From: Catenaria anguillulae PL171
Lineage: Eukaryota; Blastocladiomycota; Blastocladiomycetes; Blastocladiales; Catenariaceae
Reading direction: 5' to 3'
DNA length: 64,000 nt
Assembly: GCA_002102555.1 (NCBI GenBank)
Contig: MCFL01000028.1
Coordinates: forward strand, 124,001-188,000
Shown here one piece after another: positions 42,146-59,616 of the stretch. The notes under the pieces are model-generated. The model saw only the letters and a program-made list of their open reading frames with translations, was not told the origin of the DNA and made no database searches. Both the position numbers and the translations under genes were made by a program. Position 1 is the stretch's first letter. The number at the start of each line of letters is the position of its first letter.

Positions 42146-43207
42146 ATGACGACTCCCACTATCCCGACCACCATGCGTGCCATTTCCTTGCCCGCGTACG
42201 GGGGCCCCGAAGTCCTCGTCGTGGCCGCTGACCACCCGGTCCCGAAACCCAAGCCTAACCAAGTCCTTGTCCGCGTCATTGCTGCCGCCGTCAACGCTGC
42301 CGACTGGCACATTATGCGCGGCGATCCAAAAGCAGCACGCCTTGCGTTTGGCCTGACGCGCCCCTCGCCGGGCACTGTCCTTGGCAATGATTTTGCAGGC
42401 ACAATTGTGGCCGTTGGCGAAAAGGTCAAGGACTGGAGCATCGGCGACAGCGTGTGGGGTGCCGTCACGCCCGGCGCTTATGCCGAGTACGTTGCCGTGC
42501 CCGAAACAGACATTGCGCGCGTTCCGAAAGGGTGGACGTATGCCGAGGCTGCCACGTTGAGCACGGCCGGGATCACGGCCGTGGGTGCCGTGCGCGATAA
42601 TGCCCAAGTCAAGGATGGGGATCACGTGCTTGTCAATGGCGCATCGAGTGGTGTCGGCATGTTTGCCGTGCAAATCGCAAAGGCGTTCGGGGCAGCACGT
42701 GTCGTGGGCGTGTGCTCGGGGAAAAATGCCGCCATGGTGTCTGGGCTGGGCGCAGATAGCATCATCGATTACACGCAAGAGTCGTGCGTGGCGGTGCCGG
42801 CCCAGAAACCCGCAGATTGGAAGCCATACGATTCCGTGGTGGACATTATCGGCAACCATCCTTATGCCAAGTATCGGCCGTTGCTTGCCAGCAAGGGCAA
42901 GTGGGTGTCTGTTGGCGGACCGGGCGGCGGTTTACTGGGCCACACCTCGACGGCTTTAGGAAACATGCTTGGGTCCACGTTTTCCAGCCAAAAGGCGGTC
43001 ATGTGTACTGGGTTCACGAATCAAAAGGATACCCTGTTCCTGGAAAAGCTGGCAAACGAGGGCAAGATTCGCACCGTCATTCAGAAGCGGTACCCACTCG
43101 ACCAAACACCGGAAGCTATCAAGGTGCTGGAGACGGGGAGGATTGCAGGCAAGATTGTCATTGAGGTAGATAAGGCTCGTGTTGACGAGAAGCCGTATCC
43201 CGCCTGA
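42146..43207 (+). CDS. Medium-chain dehydrogenase, zinc-less quinone-oxidoreductase type
   Basis: A single exon of 353 residues. The N-terminal GroES-like domain shows MRAISLPAYGGPEVL, VLVRVIAAAVNAADWHIMRG and PGTVLGNDFAGTIVAVG; the Rossmann domain has VLVNGASSGVGMFAVQIAKA, the glycine pattern for NADPH, and ends with QKRYPLDQTPEAIKVLETGR and GKIVIEV. The catalytic and structural zinc cysteines of true alcohol dehydrogenases are absent, so it should be an NADPH-dependent quinone or enone reductase (RTN4IP1/QOR-like); the substrate cannot be read from sequence. It is one of few multi-domain genes here with no intron. The first MTTPTIPTT may be extra; Met10 is also possible. Confidence 0.88.
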   Translation: MTTPTIPTTMRAISLPAYGGPEVLVVAADHPVPKPKPNQVLVRVIAAAVNAADWHIMRGDPKAARLAFGLTRPSPGTVLGNDFAGTIVAVGEKVKDWSIGDSVWGAVTPGAYAEYVAVPETDIARVPKGWTYAEAATLSTAGITAVGAVRDNAQVKDGDHVLVNGASSGVGMFAVQIAKAFGAARVVGVCSGKNAAMVSGLGADSIIDYTQESCVAVPAQKPADWKPYDSVVDIIGNHPYAKYRPLLASKGKWVSVGGPGGGLLGHTSTALGNMLGSTFSSQKAVMCTGFTNQKDTLFLEKLANEGKIRTVIQKRYPLDQTPEAIKVLETGRIAGKIVIEVDKARVDEKPYPA

Positions 43208-43933
43208 AATGTGTGCTTTTCTGCAGTCGAATGGGTAATTTGTTGTTTGTCGTTTTCTTTGTTCGTCATTCATGCAATATTTGCGTCTTCTCACATAGCC
43301 CATGTTTACATTCGTAGAGAGCCTGATCGGTGTCCAAGACATGTCCAGTTTGATGCCACCACCGCCACCTACTCGCTGTGCCTCGGTGAGGTAAAAAAAC
43401 CGGTTACCTACTGCCCGTCCCACAGCATGCCGCCAAAAGCCGTGTGGCGGAAAAGACCGCAAATTCCAACCACTCAATCTGGCAACCACATCGAGAACAA
43501 CGGGCCGTCGGCCAGACCTGCTCGGGACAACATCCGGCACATTATTAACGGCTGAAGTGCTCATTTGCTTCACATGATGCCGCCATCTCTGCGAGAAAAC
43601 CGCAGATCAGCCAATCATCGATTGCAGACGGCCCGGTCATGCATCCGGCCAGTACCGCGCCAGCACCATCCTTGACGTCAATGTCGCCGAATCCCGCGGT
43701 CACAGCGATCGAGAGTCTCTGCAACCATCACCACTCCATGCAATCCTCACATGCCCGGCCAACGTATTTATACGCCTCGCTCGCCCATCTACCCGCTGTT
43801 CCTCCTGCCGGCCTTGACGCTCTTCCATTGGCATTAATCGAACGCAGTAATAGCTCCAAGTACTTCCAATACCCGCCATTTTCGCCTCTCACAATCTCCC
43901 CAGACCGGTCCACACGCCCGTGGTCGCCAACCA
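43208..43933. other. Intergenic region, 0.7 kb
   Basis: It contains the 3' flank of the dehydrogenase and the promoter of the ABC transporter. Overlapping long frames on both strands are of poor protein character. No RNA or repeat seen. Confidence 0.45.
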
Positions 43934-49294
<5,361 letters not shown>

Positions 49295-52200
49295 ACGTGA
49301 TGGGTTGTCCTTTGATGTGAATTGCATTGCATTCGCCCTGTAGCATTAATAACCGTATTCCCCTCTCAAGGTCAGTTTTGCCTATTCTCTTGTACATAAA
49401 GTTTTGTTTGTCTACTTGTCATTGGCCGTCAAAACTATCTCAGGGTTTGAGCTCGCACCCACAGTGTAAAGCGATTCTAAGCATGCTGAACAATGCAACA
49501 TGTCACAATGGCTGCGAAGTCGTTTCACCAGCTGAGCGGATGTCTACTGACTGGAGAATGAAAATGCACTGAATATAGGACAAAAACAGACAAAACTGCA
49601 ATGTGTTTGCCCTAGTGCGGGAGAAGCTGTCGTCACCCTACAGCAGTCAGCAGGTCAGCCATGTGTTCTTGGTTTTATTCACATGTTGAGACTAAAACCC
49701 ACGGACCTCAGGGCCACCTCTCGTCATTTACGCAGGAGCGGCCGTTTCGTGAGCGTAAACGAATGAACGGTACCCATGGGCTGAAGCTGGCCTACATTTG
49801 AAACCGAGCGAGTCGAAAATGATGGCCGGGGTCGGGGAAGAGCAAACATGGAGTAAGAAGAGTTCGCTTTCAGTTGAGGGCATACGTACGACCCCATCGT
49901 CCCACCAATGGTGCATGGGCCAGCCGGCCAGTATCAGGGGTACCCCTGTCAGTATCGTGTGCGTTCGGTCCTTCGGGACAGTGAAACATCGACGTGTGTG
50001 CACTTGGCGAGGGACTCGGGTAATCCCAATCGGCAGACGGTACTTTGCTTTCTACTTGTCGTGACCCATGACCATAAGTACCAGGCTGATCGTTCTTCAC
50101 CTGGTGCTTGCCTGCCCTTGCTCCGAGCCGGAATTCAATTGCTCTACCGCCGTCCGCTGTCGGCCGCCAAGCGAGCGCTTGACAGGAGTTGGCAGGTGAA
50201 ACCCAATGAAAATGCAACAAAAGTGGGGAGGTGAAGTTGAACGGAGGCTCAGCTTGCCGATGCATCGCGGATTGAAAAGCGGTAGCTGTGGACGGTTGAG
50301 GCTGCGAGCACTGGCGAGAGCAAACGGCTCTGGTGAGCGACGCCTTGTGTTCAAAGGCCCAACTGGAAGTGCTGCGATGGTGGGCCAAGAGGACGCGTTG
50401 ATCAGGTGTGCTTGACCATGCAGACGCAGACGGCAGGGGCTGACAGAACACATCATACTAGAGCAGGGAGAGAGAAGGAGGGGGTTGTAGCGTATTGTTT
50501 GGGCGTGCTAATACTTCGTTTGTCTCGTCACGGCATCGATCGAGCAAGGAAGTTACGACGGTCGATTGTGAGCGAAGCGGAGGGGTCTCGGCGGTTTAAA
50601 GAGCGAGCGGTCGAATGTACATGTGAGCAAATCAGAATGCATTCTGGTCGCCTAGCGCCCAGTGCACTCTCAGTGGATCGACTCAGTGCTTTCTGCCGTG
50701 ACCGAAAAGGTTTGGGGGTTGAGCTCCCCAGGACCGATTGTAGATGATTGTTCCATCTCGTGCCCGGACAATTGCCGAGCTTTCCTGCTTCAAGCACAAT
50801 TCTTTACTCAATATGTGCTGCAACACTTGTTTTCTGTTTACTGACTTGTTGAGCGAGTGTCGTTGGAGTCAACAATCGAACGCAACACGATCAGACAAGA
50901 CGCGACACAGTGTGGGCGGCAACATCCACGTCGTGTCACCCGGCACCAAGAACATGCACGGTAGCACGTTTGAGAAGTTGATTCATTGGTCGACGGGTAC
51001 TATGATGCTAGAGACACACAAGGGAAGATGGGAAATTCGATGGGGAAACGAGGAAAAACATTGCGAAAGGCGGTGATGTACAACAAACAGTGCGAATGGT
51101 TTCAAAATCGGCCAGACAATTTCAATCGGATATTGGCGACGAAATTACGATGCAGGATGGCGGAAATGCAATTTTTCGGTTCCAGCAGGCGGCGCAACGC
51201 CAACAAGGGCCGCAGCCATCGTGCGACGAATCAAGCAAGTGGGCGCACTGTCCTACATTTTCCAAATGCCAGGTAAGCCAGAACCCGCCCTGGGAAGAAA
51301 ACGTGATGGCCCATGAACGTACCAAGGTATATGGTCTCTCTGTTAGCACCTTTGGAGAAAGTGAGTCAAGATGATATCATGGTCATGCTGACTTGCCCTT
51401 GGGTTCAGCATGATCCGAAGGAAGGGCGGGCGAGGGAGGACGAGTGATGTGGATGGGCATGATGGGCTGGTTGAGACCATGCAGCAAGGTAAAGTGGGGG
51501 CCCAAGGCCGGTTGAGGAGGGCCTGGAGGTATGTTAAAGTTAAAGAGAAGGCCGGGCGTGGGCGCGGCGGTCAGTGTCTCATCGGAGATTTGCAAAATGT
51601 GTGCGGATTGGCGTCACAGGGGCGGTTTCAGGGGTATGTCACCATCGTTCGGCGGCGTGGATCACCAACGACAGCGTGCACAAGAATACGTACGGCGGTG
51701 TCCAACGAGGGGCGCATTGGGGCACTGTCCGGGAAGATTGCGAGCTGTCATGGTGCGATACGAGTGGATTTGTACTGGATGGTGGCAGTAGAGTGACAGG
51801 CAATCATTTTCGAGAGGGTAACTCCAGTGATCGCCGCCACCTTGGCCTCCAAACTCAAGGGCAGGACAATGTGGCAGGGTCGAGTCAGGCGGCAAAGTGT
51901 TGAAAGTCATGATGAGGAAAGTTCAAAATATCTCAATAATGGATTGGAAATCGATTCTCAAGGAGAGCCTTTGGATGGTGGGCGACTGCATTTTATACCC
52001 CCGACGATGACAAACTCCCATTGACGTCTGACTCACCTTCACGACGCGTCGACAAGCAACTGAGATGCAGTCCAATCGGATCCAATCCAAGGAGCTGACG
52101 ATTACAGCATCACCACGGTAGACGACGGATCGACGGCCCTGTGCGCTGGTCGGGTGTTCCGCTGCGACACTGCTCACTGCATACCACTGGAACTGCAGTC

Positions 52201-53215
52201 CAGATTCGGGTGGGAACCAAATAAAGCAATCAATACGAAATTGATACTTGATTCGTTTGCAATCCAACCTCCTGACGAAAATTGCGTTGCCATGAAGGCG
52301 TGAACAAACTCAGCACGTGTGAGCGAGTTCGCTCGCCTCTCTAGTTTTTTTTTTTTTTTTTTTTTTTTTTTTGGCTGTCGATACGACCGCCGCTTATCGT
52401 CTGGATGTGGGAGACAGACGTTGCCCGGTCGCCGAGACGTTGTTGAGGAGCTTTTCGCCCAGTGCGGCGATGCCTTTCTGCGTCCCATAATTCACGCTAA
52501 TAATAATGATAGTCGCGCGATTCCAATAATCCAAGCTAACATCAGCAAGAATACACTATAAGGATATGCAGGAATCGAGGGCACATTCGCGTCCTGGGTT
52601 CCCGCGGCCGTGGTTCAGACCTTGCTCCATGCGTGCTTTCGAACGTGAAGTGAAACTTCGGGGTACACAACGTCATCCGATACCGATCACTCGGCGGCGA
52701 AGTGAGTTGAGGGGTAGGATCATGGACTTGTGGGGTACTACTGCGCAGATGCACTGAGGATATGCACGGTTCAGTACAAAGCAATTTTCCGAAATCAAGC
52801 TCACTACTCATCGGCAGAAGCGCGCTCCCGCATGAAGTTGGAAGCTACCAGTGATCAAGGCAACATGTCTCACCCATGGTGTCGCGCTGTTTCTCGCATA
52901 CAGATTGCCCCATCGGAAACCTTAACCAACAGGCCATAAATGCGATGTCCAAAGACCGATTGGTCATTCAGCGCAAGCTTTGAATGTGGGGACATCAACC
53001 TTCACTGGCCAACCAAGGTTCGCAAAATTGGGATGGGCTAATTTGTTTACTGTGACACAATCCAACCCATGCACAGTATCAACTGGAGTGCAAGCAATGG
53101 GGATAGAGTAGAAGGATAAGGGCGACAGCGATTTACTATGGTTCAGAAGATGGGTTATGAGAACAAATGGCAAAGGAAAATAGGAGGATTTGGTTGAACA
53201 AAATGAAAAGCAAGC
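49295..53215. other. Gene-poor region, 3.9 kb
   Basis: No convincing gene. The base composition is nearer 50% GC than in flanking genes. Short frames occur on both strands; the best, around 51383-51910 on the minus strand, has a GTACGT donor (about 51702) after GQCPNAPLVGHR, but no acceptor keeps the frame, so it is not annotated. It contains the poly-T tract at 52345-52372. No transposase or reverse-transcriptase motif was seen. Confidence 0.4.
52345..52372 (+). repeat. Poly-T tract (28 T)
   Basis: An uninterrupted run of about 28 T. A second run of 27 lies at 61792-61818. Flanks of the two do not match, so there is no sign of one transposed unit. Confidence 0.9.
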
Positions 53216-53783
53216 TTACTGGCACTTGACCTGTCCACTGCTCGAGTAGAATGTCGGAATCGGGAGCGGCGGCGGGAGATGGATGTAGGGCTTGGGAACA
53301 CCCAACGTCCAGCACGACGAAACGCCAGCAAGGTAGTACGGAGCAGGTTGCGGTTGCGGTTGGCCTGCATTTTCATTCAAAGCAAACAAATGCCAGTCAG
53401 CCTGAGAAGTCCGTGTGAAAAGTAAAACAACAATTGAGACATCACGTACGACGCTGTCTGCCAACCTTGGGAGCCGCCGGACTCACGCCAAACCATTCGC
53501 CGTCGTTTTCAAGCTGGATTTGGCCGCTCTCGGGAGTACCGCCAAAGCGTTGCTCGTTGCCAAAGACGTCTGGACTTGCAGTGGCTCGGCCGACATCACG
53601 GGATGATTTGAGCTGGTCGCGCGCACGAACCGCATCAGCCAGACCCTCGGCGATTGAAACGGGGTTTGCCTGGCTCGCTGCAGGGGTAGAAGAGGCAACG
53701 ATCGAGGCGGCGGCGGCGCCGGCGTCGTGATCGGGGCTGGAACCGCAAGATGGGCATGGACAGAAGGCGCAGTAAGTCGACAT
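53216..53783 (-). CDS. Small orphan protein, two exons
   Basis: Exon 1 (53783-53487) and exon 2 (53401-53216) join in phase 0 across an 85-nt intron with a GTGAGT donor and TTCTCAG acceptor; product 160 residues. The N-terminus is Cys-rich (MSTYCAFCPCPSCGSSPD), followed by an Ala-rich helix (VSIAEGLADAVRARDQL), then GQIQLENDGEWFGADWHLFA across the junction, a Gln/Pro repeat and a Pro/Tyr-rich C-terminus with several aromatic residues. The phase match and the coherent sentence-like junction make it more than chance. Family not recognised; the CxxCxCxxC-like start could bind a metal, but this is speculation. Confidence 0.5.
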
Positions 53784-55830
53784 GGCGTGAGGCGGTGGCG
53801 GCGGCAGGGACGGTGGCAGGTATGGGATAAAGGTATTGGTGGGTATGAAAAGAACAATGGGAGGTGAGGGTTTCGATGTTGTCCGGAGAGTGTTTCAAGG
53901 GGGAGAGAAGGTTCGGTCCTGAGATGGGATCAAAAGCCAGGGATACTCTAATCCGAGTAAGGTTCGGCGTGCATGAGGGGTGCCCGTTGCATTTAATTGG
54001 GCGACCCAAGGAAGCATGGAGGTTTTCCCCCATTTCGGAATGTTGTTTCAGGCGACTTGCAGCTGGCTGGAAAGGGGCGGCGAGAAAAGGGGTCGTGGCG
54101 GCGGCGTTCCGGTGGGGCGTCAAGTTGCCTGGTCCATCCATTCACGCCGACCCAATGAATTTTGGGTTGTCGACCCGGCCACCGTAGCGACTTTGGCGGC
54201 AAACACGATAAGAAATCAAGAAACGTTATTTTCTTGCTTCGGGAATGAATGTTGACCAAATTCAGGCCATTGATTGGTTGGGTTTGTGTGACCTAATCCA
54301 TTCAGCTCAGACCGACACACCTATAGATGGGTCCAAGTGTTGAGCCGCTGCACGCGCTCTGCGCTCGATTCGTTTGGGATTCATGCAATTGCAAGCAGGG
54401 GCTCGGATAAAGTTTGATTTTAGCAAGGTTGAAGGTTGGGGGGCTCAGCAGTGTCCCGCACAAAGTGCCGGGAAAAATGCAGCACGCCAAATTCGAATCC
54501 AGGGAATTGCGGCAGACCACCCACCTCCCATCTGTTCACAATCGCGTGTATATGTGCGTGTGTGATTGACGGACAACTGACACGAATCTGGTTAAGTTGT
54601 TGTGCCGCACTCCTGCTGCTGGTTGGTCATCCGTCTGCACATTTTTGGTGTTTATATTGCTCGCGAAGCCCGCGCAGATCGGAGCTGGGTTTATGTTGGC
54701 ATCGATGGTCGTTCCCGTACTCCATGGCAGTTCCTAACCCAGCGCTCCCCTTAACTCTCCAGCTTCTCTGATCCTCTCCTCACCCTCTCCCGCAGCGATT
54801 CCACATCATTTCTCGCGCGCTGGTTCGTAATCCCGCACTTGACCGTACCCCGCGAGAAGTACCAAGGTACATCCACCGCGCGCCATTTCGAGAAAGTTGA
54901 GTTTCAGCTCACTACACTGCAAAACCGGTCAGATGAGTGCAATTTTTCATGCTCGGCGCCCGGTTCTCTCGTTTTGCCGCCCCAGGATTCTGCCACCTTG
55001 TCAACCATGGTTTGGTTTGCCTTGTTGCTCTCCTTGCCCGATTTCGATCATCCTCGATAAGCCGTCTCGAAACGACATTGCCTATCCCCCACACACTGCA
55101 GCTGCTCCATTTCCATTAGAGACTGATGACCGCTAGTCAGTCGCCCATTGGTTGATTCGTTGGAAAAGTGCTCACGGACGACCTCGGGCCTGTTAACTGC
55201 GCCCTCTCCGCCTGTACTTGCGCCAGCGCAATACCAACCGTCTCCAGAGAGCGTCACAGTTCTTGCTATTTATCGAGTGGCTGTAGTTGATTTTTGTGAT
55301 CGAGGTTCTCCGTGATTTCAAGTCCATCACGCCGTGCCGTTGAGTCACAGCCCCGAGCAATTTAACATCGGCACATGACGCGTGCAAGTCCTGGTGGGGT
55401 GCGTGTTGCTCATCAATTGCAAGCGAGCCCAGGGTTATGTCTCACTCTTTGCTATTCAGCAAGGTCATTTCCTAATCACTTTCCGCTGTCCGCGCATCTG
55501 GCCGTTTGGGCGACGCAGGAAGCTCATCGCCAGATTCATCTCTGATCTCTATGAGGACTAATGATAAGAAGCTCCACTGCCCGCCAATTTGTGGCATCAC
55601 GTGTGACACGCTGTAATGGCATGGGTGCAAGAGTCGTTTGACCCTCAGATGACCAGGGACGTCAATAGGTAGGACACTTGTATATTTACCAGTATTATAT
55701 AATACAACAGAGCACAAAAAGCAAAAACGCGACACTAACCATCCCGCAAAACCAGAAGGCATGTACACTTGAACACTCCCCCTGCCCCTCCCTCGCTCGC
55801 CCACGCAAGCAACACACATCAGCAGCACAC
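53784..55830. other. Intergenic region, 2 kb
   Basis: Between the start of the orphan gene and the 3' end of CHO2. Only short, unspliceable frames are present; no repeat, RNA gene or mobile-element remnant seen. Confidence 0.45.
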
Positions 55831-58800
55831 CTACTCCACCTTCCTCACCATGGGCGGCGAAGCGAGTCCGTCGGCGGCCTCCCGCTCGTCAGCCTCCACT
55901 GCGCCCACCGCCGGGCTCGGCGCACGTGTGCTCGCGGCCGACACGGCCCCACCCCTGGTGCCCAGCGTCCGCTGCGCATCGGCAATGCGCTCGGCCAAGA
56001 TATCGAGCGACCCAAACTGCGCCAGAGCCGCGCGATGGAAATCCACGCCGTACGCGGCGCGAATGGCCGTCAAGAACCGTCGGGCTACCACGTGGTCCGA
56101 AAGGCACTCGTGACCCAAGTCGAGCACGTGGAGCTGATCGTCGGTCTTGAGCGCGTCGGGAATAGGAATCGAGGTACCGAAGCTGGTGCGCAAGAGTTGC
56201 GCGAGGTGTTGGGTGGAGGGCGACGAGGTCGAGATGGAGGTTGGGATCGTTACGAGGAATGGTGAGGATACGGCAACGACCGTGTGTGACTCGTCATAGT
56301 GCAAGCGGGCCTCGTAGTACCCGGGCGTCCATACGAGCGATGTGTCGTGGAACGTGACAGTTCCCTTGACGGTGGATGCAGATCCCGATGTGGATGTGAG
56401 AGGCGCCGTGGGCGGGTGTTGCGAATCGTTGAGGTACTTCCAGTGGCCGTTGCTCGACAGCGGGGTCACGCTCAACACAGCCGTGGGCTTTGCTGATGCG
56501 GCCAATGTTGAAGACGTGGCGGATGTACTGGACTCGCCCGCATCCTCGGCGGCCGCCGCCGGCCCCGCAACTCGGTACAATCCAATCCAATCACGTCTAC
56601 CGACATGGCCCTTGGGCGCCGCAAACTCCACCTCAATCTTGTCGCCAAACTCCACCACCGACCTGACTGGAGTCACCTTGTACACGCTGACGGCCTCCCG
56701 AGGCAACTTTGCCGCTGTGGTTGACTCAACGACCTTACCCGATGCCAACCGGACCTGAACCGTGACGAGCTCGCTCAACTTTGACGTGATGCTCTCGATG
56801 GAATTCGGGATGGACGCAGCCACAGGTCCAACTGCAGGCACCACCACGCGCTCCTTGGCCGCGGCCACCACGGGCGGCGGCACCACCTTGGCCACCACGG
56901 GCGCTACGCGCGTCTTGACGAGCTTGACCACGCCCGATTCCTTGCGCACGCCTGCGCCGTACAAGCGCGTCATGTGGGGTTCCTCGACCAAGGTCAAGAA
57001 CAAGAAGTTACCAATGTGTGACACGAGGGCGAGGGCAAACAAGGTCCATGAGCCCGACGCCAGGGCAATGCCCCAGAAGGCTGCGTGGCCCATGATCTTT
57101 TCGGGATTGTTGACAAAGCGGTAGATGCCCGTGTAGAAGAGCTGGGTGGGCAGTTCGGTGCGATCGATAAAGAACTACAATATGCGAGGGGTGCGTGTTA
57201 GTGCATGGTGCTCGTGAACTGCCGAGACAAACAGCAAGACGTACGTCGCCAAAAAAGTATCCAAAGTCGCCCAGCACCTCAAACACAGCCAAACTGGTCC
57301 AAATGTGCAACAAAATCAACAGCCCACCAAGCGTGTGCCTGAGCATGACTGTACCAACGGTCCAGTCGCTCGGGATCGAGTACCACTTGCACGCGGCCAC
57401 CACAAACGTCACATAGAGCATGGCCATGGACAAGTTGTAAATGGCCTTCCAGTGCTCAAATGCCTCCTTGTTGGTCGCGCCGTACTTGATAAAGTGCCGA
57501 GTCCAGGCCTTGGACGTGGACTGGAAGTGCAACACGGCGCCCAGCACGCCCGTGTGAAACAGGATCCAGAAGAGCGACTGAGCAACGGCAAACTCGGGCG
57601 TGCCAAACAAGCCTGCAACCAGCGCATAGAGGCCAATGACGAGGGTAAACAAGTCGGGTGCACGGAACGGGTCCACGTTGCGCACCAGGCCAACGAGGTC
57701 ACGCGAAAAGTAGTTGCGGAACACGCGCACGTATTGCGGGTTGGACAAGATGTGGTGAGGTAAATGACGGTCCTTGCCGTACGTCTTGAAGATGTGCGGG
57801 TTTTCGACCAGTGTCAAGAAAGCGAGCTGGCCCGCATGCGCCAAGAGCGACACAAACAGCACCGTGTACGAGCCCGTGATGAGCGACACGCCATAGTAGC
57901 CAGCGTACCCGACAGAGTACATTGGGTGCGGGGCCATTTCAAAGACGCCGTCAAACGTGAGCGAGGGGTTGTTGAGCAGGAAGAAGAAGTCGCCCCAGTC
58001 TGTTTTCATGCCAACGATAGGTGGTTCAGCACGGTGAGCAGCATGACGATGAGGTATAGATAACAGCGAACACCATAACGTACACCAGGCGAAATCCTTG
58101 ACGACCCGATGAGCATCCACCTTGACCCACAAGTTGAAGACAACAATCAACAATCCGCCGGCCACCCGCAACAAGTCGGTCAATGACAGCGAGTAATCAA
58201 ACTGCCAATACGCGACGAAAAAGATGCAATACGTGGCAAAGTCGTTGATGAGAATCATGTCGACAATGGACCGGAACAGCAACCACGTGTTGAACTCAAC
58301 GGGCATGGCGTCCAGCTTGTACCCATAGCCCATCTTGCGTTCAAACTCGCGCTTGAAGAAGGCATGTGCAGTTGGGTTGCGCTGCGCATCAAACCACCCG
58401 TGCTTCTGGACGAGTTGCAGCAGCCAGTTTTCCTTGCTCTGCTTGTCGAGGAGCACGCCCAGGCCAAAGTTGTACGCGAGGCGCCACACCAAGAAGAGCA
58501 CGAGATAGCAGGCGCGCGGGATGGGCAAGGTGAAGTAGGCCAGGATTTGCAGGCCCAGCACGCCTAGCGTCAAGTGGTCAAACACGTTGGATACGGGCGG
58601 GTTGCCGCCCGCTTGCGCGGCTGACGTCAAGGTGGATGCGGGGCGCAGGTTGCCAAACACGGACGACAGCATGTCCGACGTCTTTGGCATGGCAAACACG
58701 ACGCCGTTGGCCGTCACGCCATTGAGCGGAAGTGCGGCGGCAGTGGGTTGAGCGGTCGTGCTGGCATGTGTAGTTGATTCGGCATCCGAGTCGCTTGACG

Positions 58801-58924
58801 AGGAAGTGGCCGGGTCCACGGTGGTGCGCTTGCGCAGGCCGGCTTCGGGGCTGGCGGCAGTGGCAGCAGCCGAGGCGTGGGCAGGCGAGGACGGCCGGTC
58901 GGGAGAGCCCGGCGGGGTCATCAT
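55831..58924 (-). CDS. CHO2: Phosphatidylethanolamine N-methyltransferase
   Basis: Exons 58924-58084, 57999-57245 and 57174-55831 give 979 residues; introns are 84 nt (in frame, stop-free) and 70 nt, both with GTACGT donors. The protein begins MMTPPGSPDRPSSP, has a Ser/Thr-rich leader, then many membrane helices with two copies of the methyltransferase-like unit. Typical CHO2 blocks: ENWLLQLVQKHGWFD, KDFAWYWGDFFFLLNN, the SAM-site region FEMAPHPMYSVGYAGYYG, LVENPHIFKTYG, then the second unit with YTGIYRFVNNPEKIMGHAAF and EEPHMTRLYG, and a soluble C-terminal beta-rich domain. It performs the first methylation from PE to PC in the ER. In yeast this step is inositol/choline-repressed; no such element was identified here. 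Confidence 0.95.
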
Positions 58925-59470
58925 GGCTGGTTGGTTGGTGAGGAGCGCACAGCACAGGAGCGAGGCGGTCTTGGTGGCAGTGGCAGTAGCAGAGGGAGGC
59001 CGGAGGAAAGAGTGCAATCAATCAAATGACACTCTGGAGATCGAAGCACTGCACAAGAGAGGGATGGAGAGCCGGGAACGGCATACGGTTTATGATATGT
59101 GTGAGCCTCATGGGATGTCTCTCCACCACACACACGAGACAGACACGTTGCAACTTCCGCCAATGTCAACGTCAGCATTTGCTGGGCTGACGGCTGCAAA
59201 GTGACGCTGATCACTGTGGTTGGGGAAAATGCATCAGAGAGCGAAGCCAAAGCGTACCACTCATGATCAAGTGACTGCAAATCAGTCACCAAAGGGTCCG
59301 TCTCTCAAGGCAAGGCACTGCAGCCAGCCTTTATACATGAGCGTGTATTTTGTCTCCCTGGCTCTCAGCTCCCAGTCGACGGCGTAGTCAGCGCTCCTGG
59401 CTGTGGTTGTGTGTGAGAGATCACTCAACAGAGGCGAGACATTACTGTAGTGCTGCGAATAGTCGAAACA

Positions 59471-59616
59471 GTCACACGTCACACCCCACCTTGTCTGTTG
59501 CATTGCCGTCACATGTCACAGCCACGCCGTTCCTCGTCGCACACTGTCACAGCGTCGTTGTTGCTTTGTGACCATCATTTTCCGTCACGCTGTCGTTGTT
59601 GCGTGATACATGTCAC
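59471..59616. promoter_or_regulatory. Cluster of GTCAC/GTGAC motifs
   Basis: Eight GTCAC or GTGAC pentamers, several as TGTCAC or CGTCAC, occur in 146 bases about 550 bases upstream of the CHO2 start codon; fewer than one is expected by chance. It could be a factor-binding array or the remains of a short tandem repeat. Confidence 0.45.

Noticed and set aside
51383..51910. Possible spliced minus-strand gene (GTACGT donor near 51702)
   Set aside because: No acceptor joins the upstream and downstream frames without a stop, and both parts are low-complexity.
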